NCBI GenBank assembly: GCA_946539555.1 | Contig: CAMNHN010000003.1 | Location: 1 to 39,921 of the forward strand | Reading direction: 5' to 3' | Length of the DNA: 39,921 nt | Source of the DNA: an uncultured Mollicutes bacterium | Lineage (GTDB): Bacteria; Bacillota_I; Bacilli_A; RFN20; CAG-826 | Shown here: piece by piece, positions 12,322 to 20,572 of the stretch | Layout: each line of letters starts with the position of its first letter | Position numbering within the stretch: the first letter of the stretch is position 1 | Notes under the pieces: generated by a model | Told to the model about the DNA's origin: nothing | The model's input: only the letters and a program-made list of their open reading frames with translations | The model's database searches: none | Position numbers and translations under genes: made by a program

Positions 12322-13506
12322 ATGGCAAAAGAAAAATTTGATAGAAGTAAGGTCCATATGAACATTGGTACCATCGGCCACGTCGACCATGGTAAAACAA
12401 CCTTAACAGCAGCTATCACACACGTTCTTGCAAAAGCAGGCTTATCAAAAGTCATGGACTACGATCAAATTGACGCAGCTCCAGAAGAAAAAGCAAGAGG
12501 TATCACGATTAATACAGCTCACATCGAGTACCAAACAGCAAAAAGACACTATGCACACGTTGACTGTCCAGGGCACGCAGACTATGTTAAAAACATGATT
12601 ACTGGTGCTGCTCAAATGGATGGTGCTATCTTAGTCGTCGCTGCTACAGATGGTGTTATGCCACAAACAAGAGAACACATCTTACTTGCTAGACAAGTTG
12701 GTGTTCCATATATCGTTGTTTTCTTAAACAAAACAGACTTAGTTGATGACCCAGAATTAATTGACTTAGTTGAAATGGACGTCAGAGACTTATTAAGTAA
12801 ATATGGTTTCCCAGGCGATGAAGTACCAATCATCCGTGGTTCAGCAAGAAAAGCTCTTGATGGTGATCCAGAAGCAGAAAAAGCAATTCTTGAATTAATG
12901 GATGCTGTTGATAGCTACTTCCCAGATCCAACAAGAGATGTTGATAAACCATTCTTAATGCCTATCGAAGACGTTATCACAATTACAGGTCGTGGTACCG
13001 TTGTTACAGGTAGAGTCGAAAGAGGTCAAGTTAAATTAGGTGACCCAGTTGAAATCGTCGGTATCAGACAAACAAAGAGTTCAGTCGTTACAGGTATCGA
13101 AATGTTCAGAAAAACACTTGATTACGCCGAAGCAGGTGACAATGCTGGTGTCTTATTAAGAGGTGTTGCTAGAGACGAAGTTATCCGTGGTCAAGTTTTA
13201 GCTAAACCAGGATCAATCACACCACACTCAAAATTCACCTGCCAATGCTACATTCTTACAAAAGAAGAAGGTGGTAGACATACAGCTTTCTTAAGCAACT
13301 ACAGACCACAATTCTTCTTCCACACAACAGATATCACTGGTACAATTACTCTTCCAGCAGGAACAGATATGGTTATGCCAGGTGATAACGTTACATTCAC
13401 AGTTGAATTAATTCACCCAGTCGCAGTCGAAAAAGGTACACAATTCTCCATCCGTGAAGGTGGTAGAACAGTTGGTGCTGGTACTGTTGCTGAAATCATC
13501 AAATAG
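12322..13506 (+). CDS. tuf: Elongation factor Tu
   Basis: [40 protein letters not shown]...; SD taggagga; true start ATG 12322 rather than the ORF-track 12283. Confidence 0.98.
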   Translation: MAKEKFDRSKVHMNIGTIGHVDHGKTTLTAAITHVLAKAGLSKVMDYDQIDAAPEEKARGITINTAHIEYQTAKRHYAHVDCPGHADYVKNMITGAAQMDGAILVVAATDGVMPQTREHILLARQVGVPYIVVFLNKTDLVDDPELIDLVEMDVRDLLSKYGFPGDEVPIIRGSARKALDGDPEAEKAILELMDAVDSYFPDPTRDVDKPFLMPIEDVITITGRGTVVTGRVERGQVKLGDPVEIVGIRQTKSSVVTGIEMFRKTLDYAEAGDNAGVLLRGVARDEVIRGQVLAKPGSITPHSKFTCQCYILTKEEGGRHTAFLSNYRPQFFFHTTDITGTITLPAGTDMVMPGDNVTFTVELIHPVAVEKGTQFSIREGGRTVGAGTVAEIIK

Positions 13507-13525
13507 TTTTAACTACTTGAATATC

Positions 13526-13556
13526 AAAAAGAGCTATCGTAAGATAGTTCTTTTTA
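13526..13556 (+). terminator. Rho-independent terminator after tuf
   Basis: aaaaaGAGCTATC-gtaa-GATAGTTCttttt hairpin with U-tract. Confidence 0.8.
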
Positions 13557-13580
13557 TACGCCCGAAAAGAGTATAAAAGA

Positions 13581-13609
13581 TTGCTAAAACCTAGCAAAAA
13601 TCATATAAT
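13581..13609 (+). promoter_or_regulatory. Promoter of mgtC-like gene, probably leaderless
   Basis: TTGCTA (13581-13586) - 17 nt - TATAAT (13604-13609), ATG only 7 nt downstream at 13617. Confidence 0.65.
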
Positions 13610-13616
13610 TTATAGC

Positions 13617-14369
13617 ATGAAAACAATAGATCAAGTAATTGCCGATAAATTGGGCAATTGGTATATTGGCGATTGGCCAATTGGTAATTTTATTTTATGC
13701 ACAATCTCACTTTTGCTTTGTGTTATTTTGTGTGGAGCAATAGGTATTGAAAGAGAAAAGCGTGGAAGAAGCGCAGGATTAAGAACTCACTTACTTGTTG
13801 GTGTTGGCTCTTGTATAGTTATGATTATCTCTATTTATGGTTTCCCAACAATTTATGTTGATGGAACAGTAATGAATAGAGATATAGCCCGTCTTGCTGC
13901 TCAAATTGTTAGTGGTATTGGTTTTTTAGGCGCAGGTGCTATTATTCATAAAAATGCAGGCACAAAAGGGTTAACAACAGCTGCATCAATTTGGATTGTT
14001 ATGGCTATAGGTCTTGCTTGTGGTTCTTTCAACTTTATTCTTGCAATTGGTGGTACAGTTTTAATTATTTTAGTTTTAACTGTCTTTATTAAAATTGAAA
14101 ACCGCATTATTAAAAAGAATCCATTATTTATCATTCATTCAACGATTGATTCACCTGTTGCTGGAAAGATTATTGAAATCACTAATAAGTACAATTCAAA
14201 GATTGAAAATTTGAAAAGCGAAATTGATGATGAAGGCATTTTAGAAATCACTTTTTATGTATTATCAAACGCACAAAATTTTGATCCTAATATCATTTCT
14301 ACTGAAATTAGTTCAATTGAAGGCGTTAAAGATGTGCAAATTTTAAATAATGCTAAAAAGGTTAGATAA
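13617..14369 (+). CDS. MgtC/SapB family membrane protein
   Basis: GAIGIEREKRGRSAGLRTHLLVGVGSCIVMIIS ... ARLAAQIVSGIGFLGAGAIIHKNAGTKGLTTAASIWIVMAIGLACG is the MgtC/SapB signature; C-terminal ACT-like domain. Confidence 0.93.
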   Translation: MKTIDQVIADKLGNWYIGDWPIGNFILCTISLLLCVILCGAIGIEREKRGRSAGLRTHLLVGVGSCIVMIISIYGFPTIYVDGTVMNRDIARLAAQIVSGIGFLGAGAIIHKNAGTKGLTTAASIWIVMAIGLACGSFNFILAIGGTVLIILVLTVFIKIENRIIKKNPLFIIHSTIDSPVAGKIIEITNKYNSKIENLKSEIDDEGILEITFYVLSNAQNFDPNIISTEISSIEGVKDVQILNNAKKVR

Positions 14370-14390
14370 GAAAAATAAGCTTAAAAAACA

Positions 14391-14414
14391 AAAAGAGAAT
14401 GTGAAATTCTCTTT
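14391..14414 (+). terminator. Rho-independent terminator after mgtC-like gene
   Basis: AAAAGAGAAT-gtga-AATTCTCTTTT. Confidence 0.7.
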
Positions 14415-14505
14415 TATTTTTTGCTAAATTTTGAAAATGTGCAAACTACTAAAAAACTACTAATTTTTAAAAATAATTGAGTTTTGCAGACTTTTTATTT
14501 AGATA

Positions 14506-15186
14506 TTACAATAATTTTATAATTTGAGTTAAGATTTCAAAAGTAATTCCAGCAGATTCATCTACCATTTTATAATATTCATCAAGGCCGCCGTTTTTAG
14601 AATCAGATACACCTTTGATAAAAATAGATCTACAATTGTGTTTTAAAGATGCTATTAAAATCCCTAATGATTCCATCTCACATATTAAACATCCAAAATT
14701 ATCATGTAGATAATCTTTGAATTTTGGTTCTGTCAAAAATTTATTTCCAGAAGCACAAGTAACATGAGGTATATTAGGGAAATTCTTTTTTACTAGTTCA
14801 AGTAAATCTTTTGATGGAATTAAATAAGTTGAATCAAAATCTTGATGATAGCCCAGTGGAGTGCCATCAAGTTCTTTTAAATCTAATTCATAATCAAAAA
14901 TTTTATCGATAATAACTGTACTATTTAAATCTAGGTCATCAACTAAACTTCCAACAACACCATAATTTATAATGGTATCTACTCCATATTTATCAATTAA
15001 ATGTTGTGTAGCAAGAGCAGAATTAATTTCGCCAATTCCACAATTTATCGCATATATTTCTTTGCCTTCTAAAATTATTTTAAATAAAGGAAAAGGAACT
15101 TGCTCAAGTTTGATATTATCAATATTCCTAAACTTGAATATAGCTTGGAACTCGTTTTTTGTTGCCACAACTAGACCTAATTTCAT
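14506..15186 (-). CDS. 5'-methylthioadenosine/S-adenosylhomocysteine nucleosidase family protein
   Basis: NCGIGEINSALATQHLIDKYGVDTIINYGVVGSL ... CEMESLGILIASLKHNCRSIFIKGVSDSKNG; minus-strand SD gaggaa. Confidence 0.85.
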   Translation of the reverse strand: MKLGLVVATKNEFQAIFKFRNIDNIKLEQVPFPLFKIILEGKEIYAINCGIGEINSALATQHLIDKYGVDTIINYGVVGSLVDDLDLNSTVIIDKIFDYELDLKELDGTPLGYHQDFDSTYLIPSKDLLELVKKNFPNIPHVTCASGNKFLTEPKFKDYLHDNFGCLICEMESLGILIASLKHNCRSIFIKGVSDSKNGGLDEYYKMVDESAGITFEILTQIIKLL

Positions 15187-15268
15187 ACAATTAATTCCTC
15201 TAAAAACTTATTTTTAAATGAAAACGACTCTAAAATTATAGCAGTTTTTATGGTATTATAAAATAAGT

Positions 15269-16450
15269 ATGAAAGTAGGAATTATCGGTCAAGGACAAGC
15301 AGGTTTAGTGCTTGCGATTATGTTAAAAAAGAATATCAAAGATGTTGATATAACGATTATTGATAAAAACCAAATTGCTGGTAAAAAATTATTAGCAACA
15401 GGTAATGGAAGATGTAATCTTGCTAATTTGAAAATTAAAGAAAATTCATATAATTCAAAAGAAGCTTTAAAAATTGTAAAAGATTTTGATGCAAAGAAGC
15501 AAATCGAGTTTTATAAAAGCATTGGTATAATGACAAGGTCTTTAAATGATTTAGTTTATCCATTTTCTTTAAGTGCTAAAAATTATGTCGATTATTTAAT
15601 TAGATATATAAAAGAATTAAAAATTAAATTAATAAATAATGAAATAGTTAAAAGCTATGAAAGTAGTGAAAGCAAAGTAAAAGTTACTACTAATAAAAAA
15701 GTTTTTGTATTCGATTATTTAATTTTCGCTACAGGAAATGAAAGCGCACCTCAATTAGGTGGAGATCCATCCATTTTAAATATTTTGAAAAAACATGGAT
15801 ACATTATAAAAGAGAATAAACCTGGTTTGTGTCCAATTAGAACAATTGAGCAAACTAAAAATATTGAAAATGAAAGATGGAAATGTAAAGTAAGCTTAAC
15901 AGTCGACAAAGAAAAAGTATATGAAGAAGATGGTGAAGTATTGTTTAAAAAAGATGGTTTAAGTGGTATTGCTATTTTTAATTGCGCTTCTTTAATCGCA
16001 AGAAATAGAAAATTTAAGAAAGCTTCAATTAGTTTAGACTTAATGCCAGAACTATCAATAAGTGAAGTAGAAAAGGTTTTTTTTGATATGAATTTTGTGT
16101 CTAAAGAATCTTTCTTATATGGAATTTTTACTAAACCTATGGCTTCATATATTCATTATATAGCGAATGTTAAAAATCCTTTTAGATATACAAACACAGA
16201 AATTAAGAAGATTGCTAAGGCAGTAAAAGAATTAACTTTTAATTATAAAGAAAGTTATGATTTTAAAGATTGCCAAGTTGCTATCGGTGGTTTAGAATTT
16301 GAAAATTTAAATTCAAATTTATTCTCAAAAATTGAAAATAATGTAGGATTTGCTGGGGAATTGTTAAATGCAGACGGTTTATGTGGTGGTTTTAATCTAA
16401 TGTTTGCAACTGCAACAGCAAATAAGATTTGTGATTATTTATTAAAATAA
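15269..16450 (+). CDS. HI0933-type (BaiN/RdsA-like) NAD(P)/FAD-dependent oxidoreductase
   Basis: GIIGQGQAGLVLAIMLKKN, GKKLLATGNGRCNLANLKI, LIFATGNESAPQLGGDPS, GFAGELLNADGLCGGFNLMFATATANKICDYL. Confidence 0.9.
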   Translation: MKVGIIGQGQAGLVLAIMLKKNIKDVDITIIDKNQIAGKKLLATGNGRCNLANLKIKENSYNSKEALKIVKDFDAKKQIEFYKSIGIMTRSLNDLVYPFSLSAKNYVDYLIRYIKELKIKLINNEIVKSYESSESKVKVTTNKKVFVFDYLIFATGNESAPQLGGDPSILNILKKHGYIIKENKPGLCPIRTIEQTKNIENERWKCKVSLTVDKEKVYEEDGEVLFKKDGLSGIAIFNCASLIARNRKFKKASISLDLMPELSISEVEKVFFDMNFVSKESFLYGIFTKPMASYIHYIANVKNPFRYTNTEIKKIAKAVKELTFNYKESYDFKDCQVAIGGLEFENLNSNLFSKIENNVGFAGELLNADGLCGGFNLMFATATANKICDYLLK

Positions 16451-16455
16451 GTTAT

Positions 16456-16911
16456 TTATAAATCAATTTCTTTAAACTCGTATTTTACGAGTTTTTTATT
16501 TTCTATGGTCAAAATTAAATAAGATCCTTTTGACCCATCTCTTGGTCTAGTAAGGCTACCAGGATTAAAAATATATGTATTTTTTACTTTATTTGCCAAC
16601 TTAATATGAGTATGGCCGAAAAGAAAAATATCACATTTTAAGTCTTCGATATATTTAGAAGGATTCATCTGAAATTTAAATCCGTCTCCATGTTCCATAT
16701 GAATTTTTAAGCCATCGATTTCAATATCTTTTGTTTTTGGGAAATCTGCATAATCACAATTTCCTTTAACGGTTGAGTAATCATTCATTAAGTATTCTGG
16801 TAATTCAGAATCACCGAGATGCAAAAAATAATCGCATGTTGCGTTTTGGTAATACAAATCTTTTAATAAAGAAACATTTCGATGAGTGTCACTAACGATT
16901 AATATTTTCAT
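16456..16911 (-). CDS. YfcE/MJ0936-type metallophosphoesterase
   Basis: MKILIVSDTHRN ... FLHLGDSE ... VKGNCDY ... MEHGDGF ... LFGHTHIK ... FNPGSLTRPRDGSKGSYLIL. Confidence 0.92.
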   Translation of the reverse strand: MKILIVSDTHRNVSLLKDLYYQNATCDYFLHLGDSELPEYLMNDYSTVKGNCDYADFPKTKDIEIDGLKIHMEHGDGFKFQMNPSKYIEDLKCDIFLFGHTHIKLANKVKNTYIFNPGSLTRPRDGSKGSYLILTIENKKLVKYEFKEIDL

Positions 16912-17111
16912 AACATCTAATATTATAAAATGTAAATTGTAATTTTGAATGCACTATATAATTTTGCATAATTAATTTAATTTATTTTGTTTTTTAGCAA
17001 ATACACAATTGAAAAATTTTTAAATTTTTAAAACTTATTGTTACAAATCTACTTTGAAAGCCTTTCATATATCGATAGTATGCTGCTTATAGAATTCAGT
17101 AAAAATGGCAA

Positions 17112-17577
17112 GAAATTGAATTGTATATTAAAAATTATACTAATATTGCTTTTAATATTTATAATATAAGTAATGAAAAAGAAAATCCGATTATCATCGA
17201 ATGAGTTTTATAGGGAAAGTATATTTCTTCTTCCTTTTTTGGTAACGATTATGATAATTACATATTTTTATATTCTGAAAATATTTCTGATGTCGAATTG
17301 AACTTATATTTAGACAAAATTGATTATGGAAAAAAGAAATTATATTAAATTTAATGAATTGATTTTAATTGATATTTTAATGCTTGTAAGGTTTTCAAAT
17401 AACGATGATATTAAGTTCTTTTCTAGTTTGATAAATTCAAAGTATCTATACTTGAATATTGGTGATAATTCGGTAGGAATTGGATTTAAAAATGAACAAA
17501 TACCTAAGAATTCGACTGAAGAAGCGTTTGATACTTTTGTTGAATTTCTAGGTCAAAAGGCGATTCTGTTTTTGTAA
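17112..17577 (+). pseudogene. Degenerate hypothetical gene broken across reading frames
   Basis: Successive frame segments (EIELYIKNYTNIAFNIYNISNEKENPIIIE* ; GKYISSSFFGNDYDNYIFLYSENISDVELNLYLDKIDYGKKKLY* ; EKRNYIKFNELILIDILMLVRFSNNDDIKFFSSLINSKYLYLNIGDNSVGIGF...) read as one protein if frame is restored; the last switch coincides with an A6 run at 17330-17335. Confidence 0.5.
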
Positions 17578-17592
17578 GAAAATAGAGAGATT

Positions 17593-18477
17593 TTGAAGAT
17601 TGAGGTTTATATAGAGAATTCAATTAATTTTTTCATTAATTATAAAAAGGAATGCTTGAAATTATCAAAAAGGAAGAAGACATTTTTTGATAACATTAAA
17701 TTCAATCGAATTGATAATTATTCTTATTATTATTTCGAATCTACTTTAAATCGTATAAAAATAAAGGAAAGTGTCATATTGATAAAACATAAATGTTATT
17801 TAAAACTTGCCTTATTTGATTATAATAATCTAACTAAGTCTTTATGCAGTCTACAAAAGTTAATTTGTTTTTATAATGAATCTAGCGATTTGGAAAAATT
17901 AGAATTAATGTGTTTGATAAACACCTATTACTTAGGATTTATTATATATTGCATGAGAGAATACAATATATCTGATAAAGCGTTGTTTACTGTAACAGAT
18001 CTCAATAACAACTATTTGTTTTCCCATTTATATAAGTCGATTGATGATTTTGTCTTTAATTTTATAAAAAATGTTAATTCTTTTAACGAAAAAGAATATA
18101 TTGTGAAAATTGATTTATTTGAACACTTTTTATATTCTTCAATATATGCTTTTGAACTTAGTGAATCTAAGCTTTTAAAAGATTTAGATAAGTATAATAT
18201 TAAACTTCATTTTAGATTTAATTATAATTCGTATTTTACTAAAATAATTAAGGATAAAAAAATCGATTTAACAATTGGAAAGAACTTTAAAATCTATGAG
18301 TTAAATGAATCAACTGAATTTATTAATGAAATTTTGCGATGGAATAAACTTAATATTTCTGAAGATGAAATTATATTGCGAGCTGCTTATTTAATTTTGT
18401 TGATTAAGAAAAATTCAAATCAAGTCGCAAAAAAAGAAATTTTGCACATTAATAAGAAGACTTCCATCAGAGCTTAA
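17593..18477 (+). CDS. Hypothetical protein
   Basis: 294-aa open frame, TTG start, no family recognised. Confidence 0.5.
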   Translation: MKIEVYIENSINFFINYKKECLKLSKRKKTFFDNIKFNRIDNYSYYYFESTLNRIKIKESVILIKHKCYLKLALFDYNNLTKSLCSLQKLICFYNESSDLEKLELMCLINTYYLGFIIYCMREYNISDKALFTVTDLNNNYLFSHLYKSIDDFVFNFIKNVNSFNEKEYIVKIDLFEHFLYSSIYAFELSESKLLKDLDKYNIKLHFRFNYNSYFTKIIKDKKIDLTIGKNFKIYELNESTEFINEILRWNKLNISEDEIILRAAYLILLIKKNSNQVAKKEILHINKKTSIRA

Positions 18478-18545
18478 ATGTTAAATTGATATATAAATTA
18501 TAGAAATGAAATACATTAGAAAATAATAAGTTTTTTATTATAAAG

Positions 18546-18884
18546 GTTATAATATATTATCCTGAAAACGAATTTGAAAAACGTTTTGAAGCTTTAACAA
18601 AATATGTCGAATTTATTGAAAAAGCCTGCAAAACTCATATCAAAATTATAAAAGATACATATAATCATGATGAATTTATATGTGATTTACTACCTTTTAA
18701 AGGCGAAGAAGAAGGTGGACATAGATGTAAAATTTGTATTGAAAAACGTTTTAAAAGAACATTTGATTTTGCTTTATCTAATGGGTTTAAATATGTTACA
18801 ACAGTAATGAGTATATCAAGAAATAAAGATGTAGAGTATCTAAATATGCTAGGAGAAGAACTTGCTAAAAATATAAAAATCTAA
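18546..18884 (+). pseudogene. queH: Fragment of epoxyqueuosine reductase QueH (DUF208 family)
   Basis: Open frame without ATG/GTG/TTG start: VIIYYPENEFEKRFEALTKYVEFIEKACKTHIKIIKDTYNHDEFICDLLPFKGEEEGGHRCKICIEKRFKRTFDFALSNGFKYVTTVMSISRNKDVEYLNMLGEELAKNIKI*; matches the QueH pattern EGGxRCxxCxxxR...A...GF..(F/V)TT(L/V)..S..K but lacks the N-terminal Cys-containing motif and the C-terminal part. Confidence 0.7.
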
Positions 18885-18998
18885 CATATGTACATGCAGA
18901 TTTTAAAAAGAATACTGGTTAATTTTTTTCGCGCGAACCCTATTAATAAATATTAATGAAAAAATTAAACTAAATATTTATTTCTTAAATTAAATATT

Positions 18999-19004
18999 TA
19001 TAAT
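18999..19004 (+). promoter_or_regulatory. -10 box, ATG 8 nt downstream (19013)
   Basis: TATAAT then TAATACGA then ATG; no SD. Confidence 0.5.
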
Positions 19005-19012
19005 TAATACGA

Positions 19013-20521
19013 ATGAAAAAAGAAGAAAAAGAATTACAGCGCAAAACACCCTATATTGATGCCTATAAAAAATATATTCAAGATAAGAATATTGTTTTTG
19101 ATGTCCCTGGGCATCATCAAGGCAAAATCAGAACTGATTTTGATAAATTATTTAATCATGAAGTATATAAAAAAGATGTAAATTGCCCTAGAGGAATGGA
19201 TAATTACATGCATCCAACAGGAGCAATCAAAGAAGCCCAAGATCTTTTTGCTAAAGCTTGTAATGCAGATTATGCAAAATTTTTGCTTAACGGATCAACA
19301 TCTGGAAATTTGATTATGCTTTTAAGCGCATTAAAAGCGAACGAGAAAGTCCTTTTACCTCGTAATGTTCATAAATCAGTTATTAATGGCTTAATTTTAA
19401 GTGGCGCTATTCCAATTTTTATTCTTCCTCATATTGATAGTGAAACTGAAGTGGCTAATCAACCAACTTTAAAAGAGTGGAAAGAAGCAATTGATAACAA
19501 TCCTGATATTAAAGCTATTTTTGTAATTAATCCAACATATTTTGGGGCAACTTGTGATTTAAAGAAATTAGTTGAATATGCTCATAAGAAAAATATCGTA
19601 GTTTTAGTTGATGAAGCTCATGGCACTCATTTTTATTTTTCAAAGAAATGCCCAATCTCTGCAATGGATGCAGGAGCGGATATGTCTACATTATCTGTCC
19701 ATAAAACTGGGGGAAGCTTAACTCAATCGAGTGTTTTACTTGTTAAAGGAAATAGAGTTCCTCATTATGAAGTTATTAAAGCTTTTAATTTAATCACTAC
19801 AACATCACCAAGTTCAATTCTTTTAGCAAGTCTTGATGCAGCAAGAAAATATTTAGTATTTAAAGGAAGTAGACAAATATATAACGCGATAAAACTTGCT
19901 AAGCAAGCACGACTAAGAATCAATGAAATTCCTGGATTTAAAGCCCATTCTAAAGACTATTTCACTCAAAAGTGCCACTCTTTTAGTTTTGATGAAACAA
20001 AAGTTTGTGTCGAACTTGATAAACTTTCAATTGATGGATTCGAATTTTATAAGATATTAAAAGATAAATATAATATCCAAATCGAGCTAGCAGAAAAATA
20101 TGTTTTCTTACTTCTTTTTACTATTGGAAGCGAACAAAAAGACGTTGATAAATTGATTGAAGCTTTAAAAGATATCAGCATGAAATATTATGATGAAGGA
20201 GTAAGTTACGATTCACCTCACTATATGACTAGCTTCCCAAAAATGAAGATTAGACCTAGAGTCGCTTTCCATGCTCCTTTAAAAGTAGTTGAACTTGACG
20301 ATTCGCTTAATATGATTTCAAAAGAAATGGTTATGGTTTATCCTCCAGGAATTCCAATCATTGTTCCAGGTGAAATTATTTCTAAGGAAGTAATCAATCA
20401 AATTAAATATTATGAAAAAAGTAAAGCTACAATTCTTTCAGATCGGGATTCAATAAATCAAATAAGTGTAGTTGATGAAGAAAACTGGGATATAGATTTA
20501 GCAGAAAAAAATATTGAATAA
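19013..20521 (+). CDS. Orn/Lys/Arg (group III-type) decarboxylase, PLP-dependent
   Basis: FDVPGHHQGK, NGSTSGNLIMLLSALKANEKVLLPRNVHKS, VDEAHGTHFYF, STLSVHKTGGSLTQSSVLLV, MVYPPGIPIIVPGEII. Confidence 0.92.
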   Translation: MKKEEKELQRKTPYIDAYKKYIQDKNIVFDVPGHHQGKIRTDFDKLFNHEVYKKDVNCPRGMDNYMHPTGAIKEAQDLFAKACNADYAKFLLNGSTSGNLIMLLSALKANEKVLLPRNVHKSVINGLILSGAIPIFILPHIDSETEVANQPTLKEWKEAIDNNPDIKAIFVINPTYFGATCDLKKLVEYAHKKNIVVLVDEAHGTHFYFSKKCPISAMDAGADMSTLSVHKTGGSLTQSSVLLVKGNRVPHYEVIKAFNLITTTSPSSILLASLDAARKYLVFKGSRQIYNAIKLAKQARLRINEIPGFKAHSKDYFTQKCHSFSFDETKVCVELDKLSIDGFEFYKILKDKYNIQIELAEKYVFLLLFTIGSEQKDVDKLIEALKDISMKYYDEGVSYDSPHYMTSFPKMKIRPRVAFHAPLKVVELDDSLNMISKEMVMVYPPGIPIIVPGEIISKEVINQIKYYEKSKATILSDRDSINQISVVDEENWDIDLAEKNIE

Positions 20522-20524
20522 AAT

Positions 20525-20550
20525 GAATATCTATTTAGATATTCTTTTTA
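20525..20550 (+). terminator. Rho-independent terminator after the decarboxylase gene
   Basis: GAATATC-tattta-GATATTC followed by TTTTTA. Confidence 0.65.
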
Positions 20551-20572
20551 GTTGTTTTATAATTAATATAAT

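Noticed and set aside
14972-15217. Plus-strand 81-aa ORF over the nucleosidase gene
   Set aside because: Shadow of the well-supported minus-strand gene.
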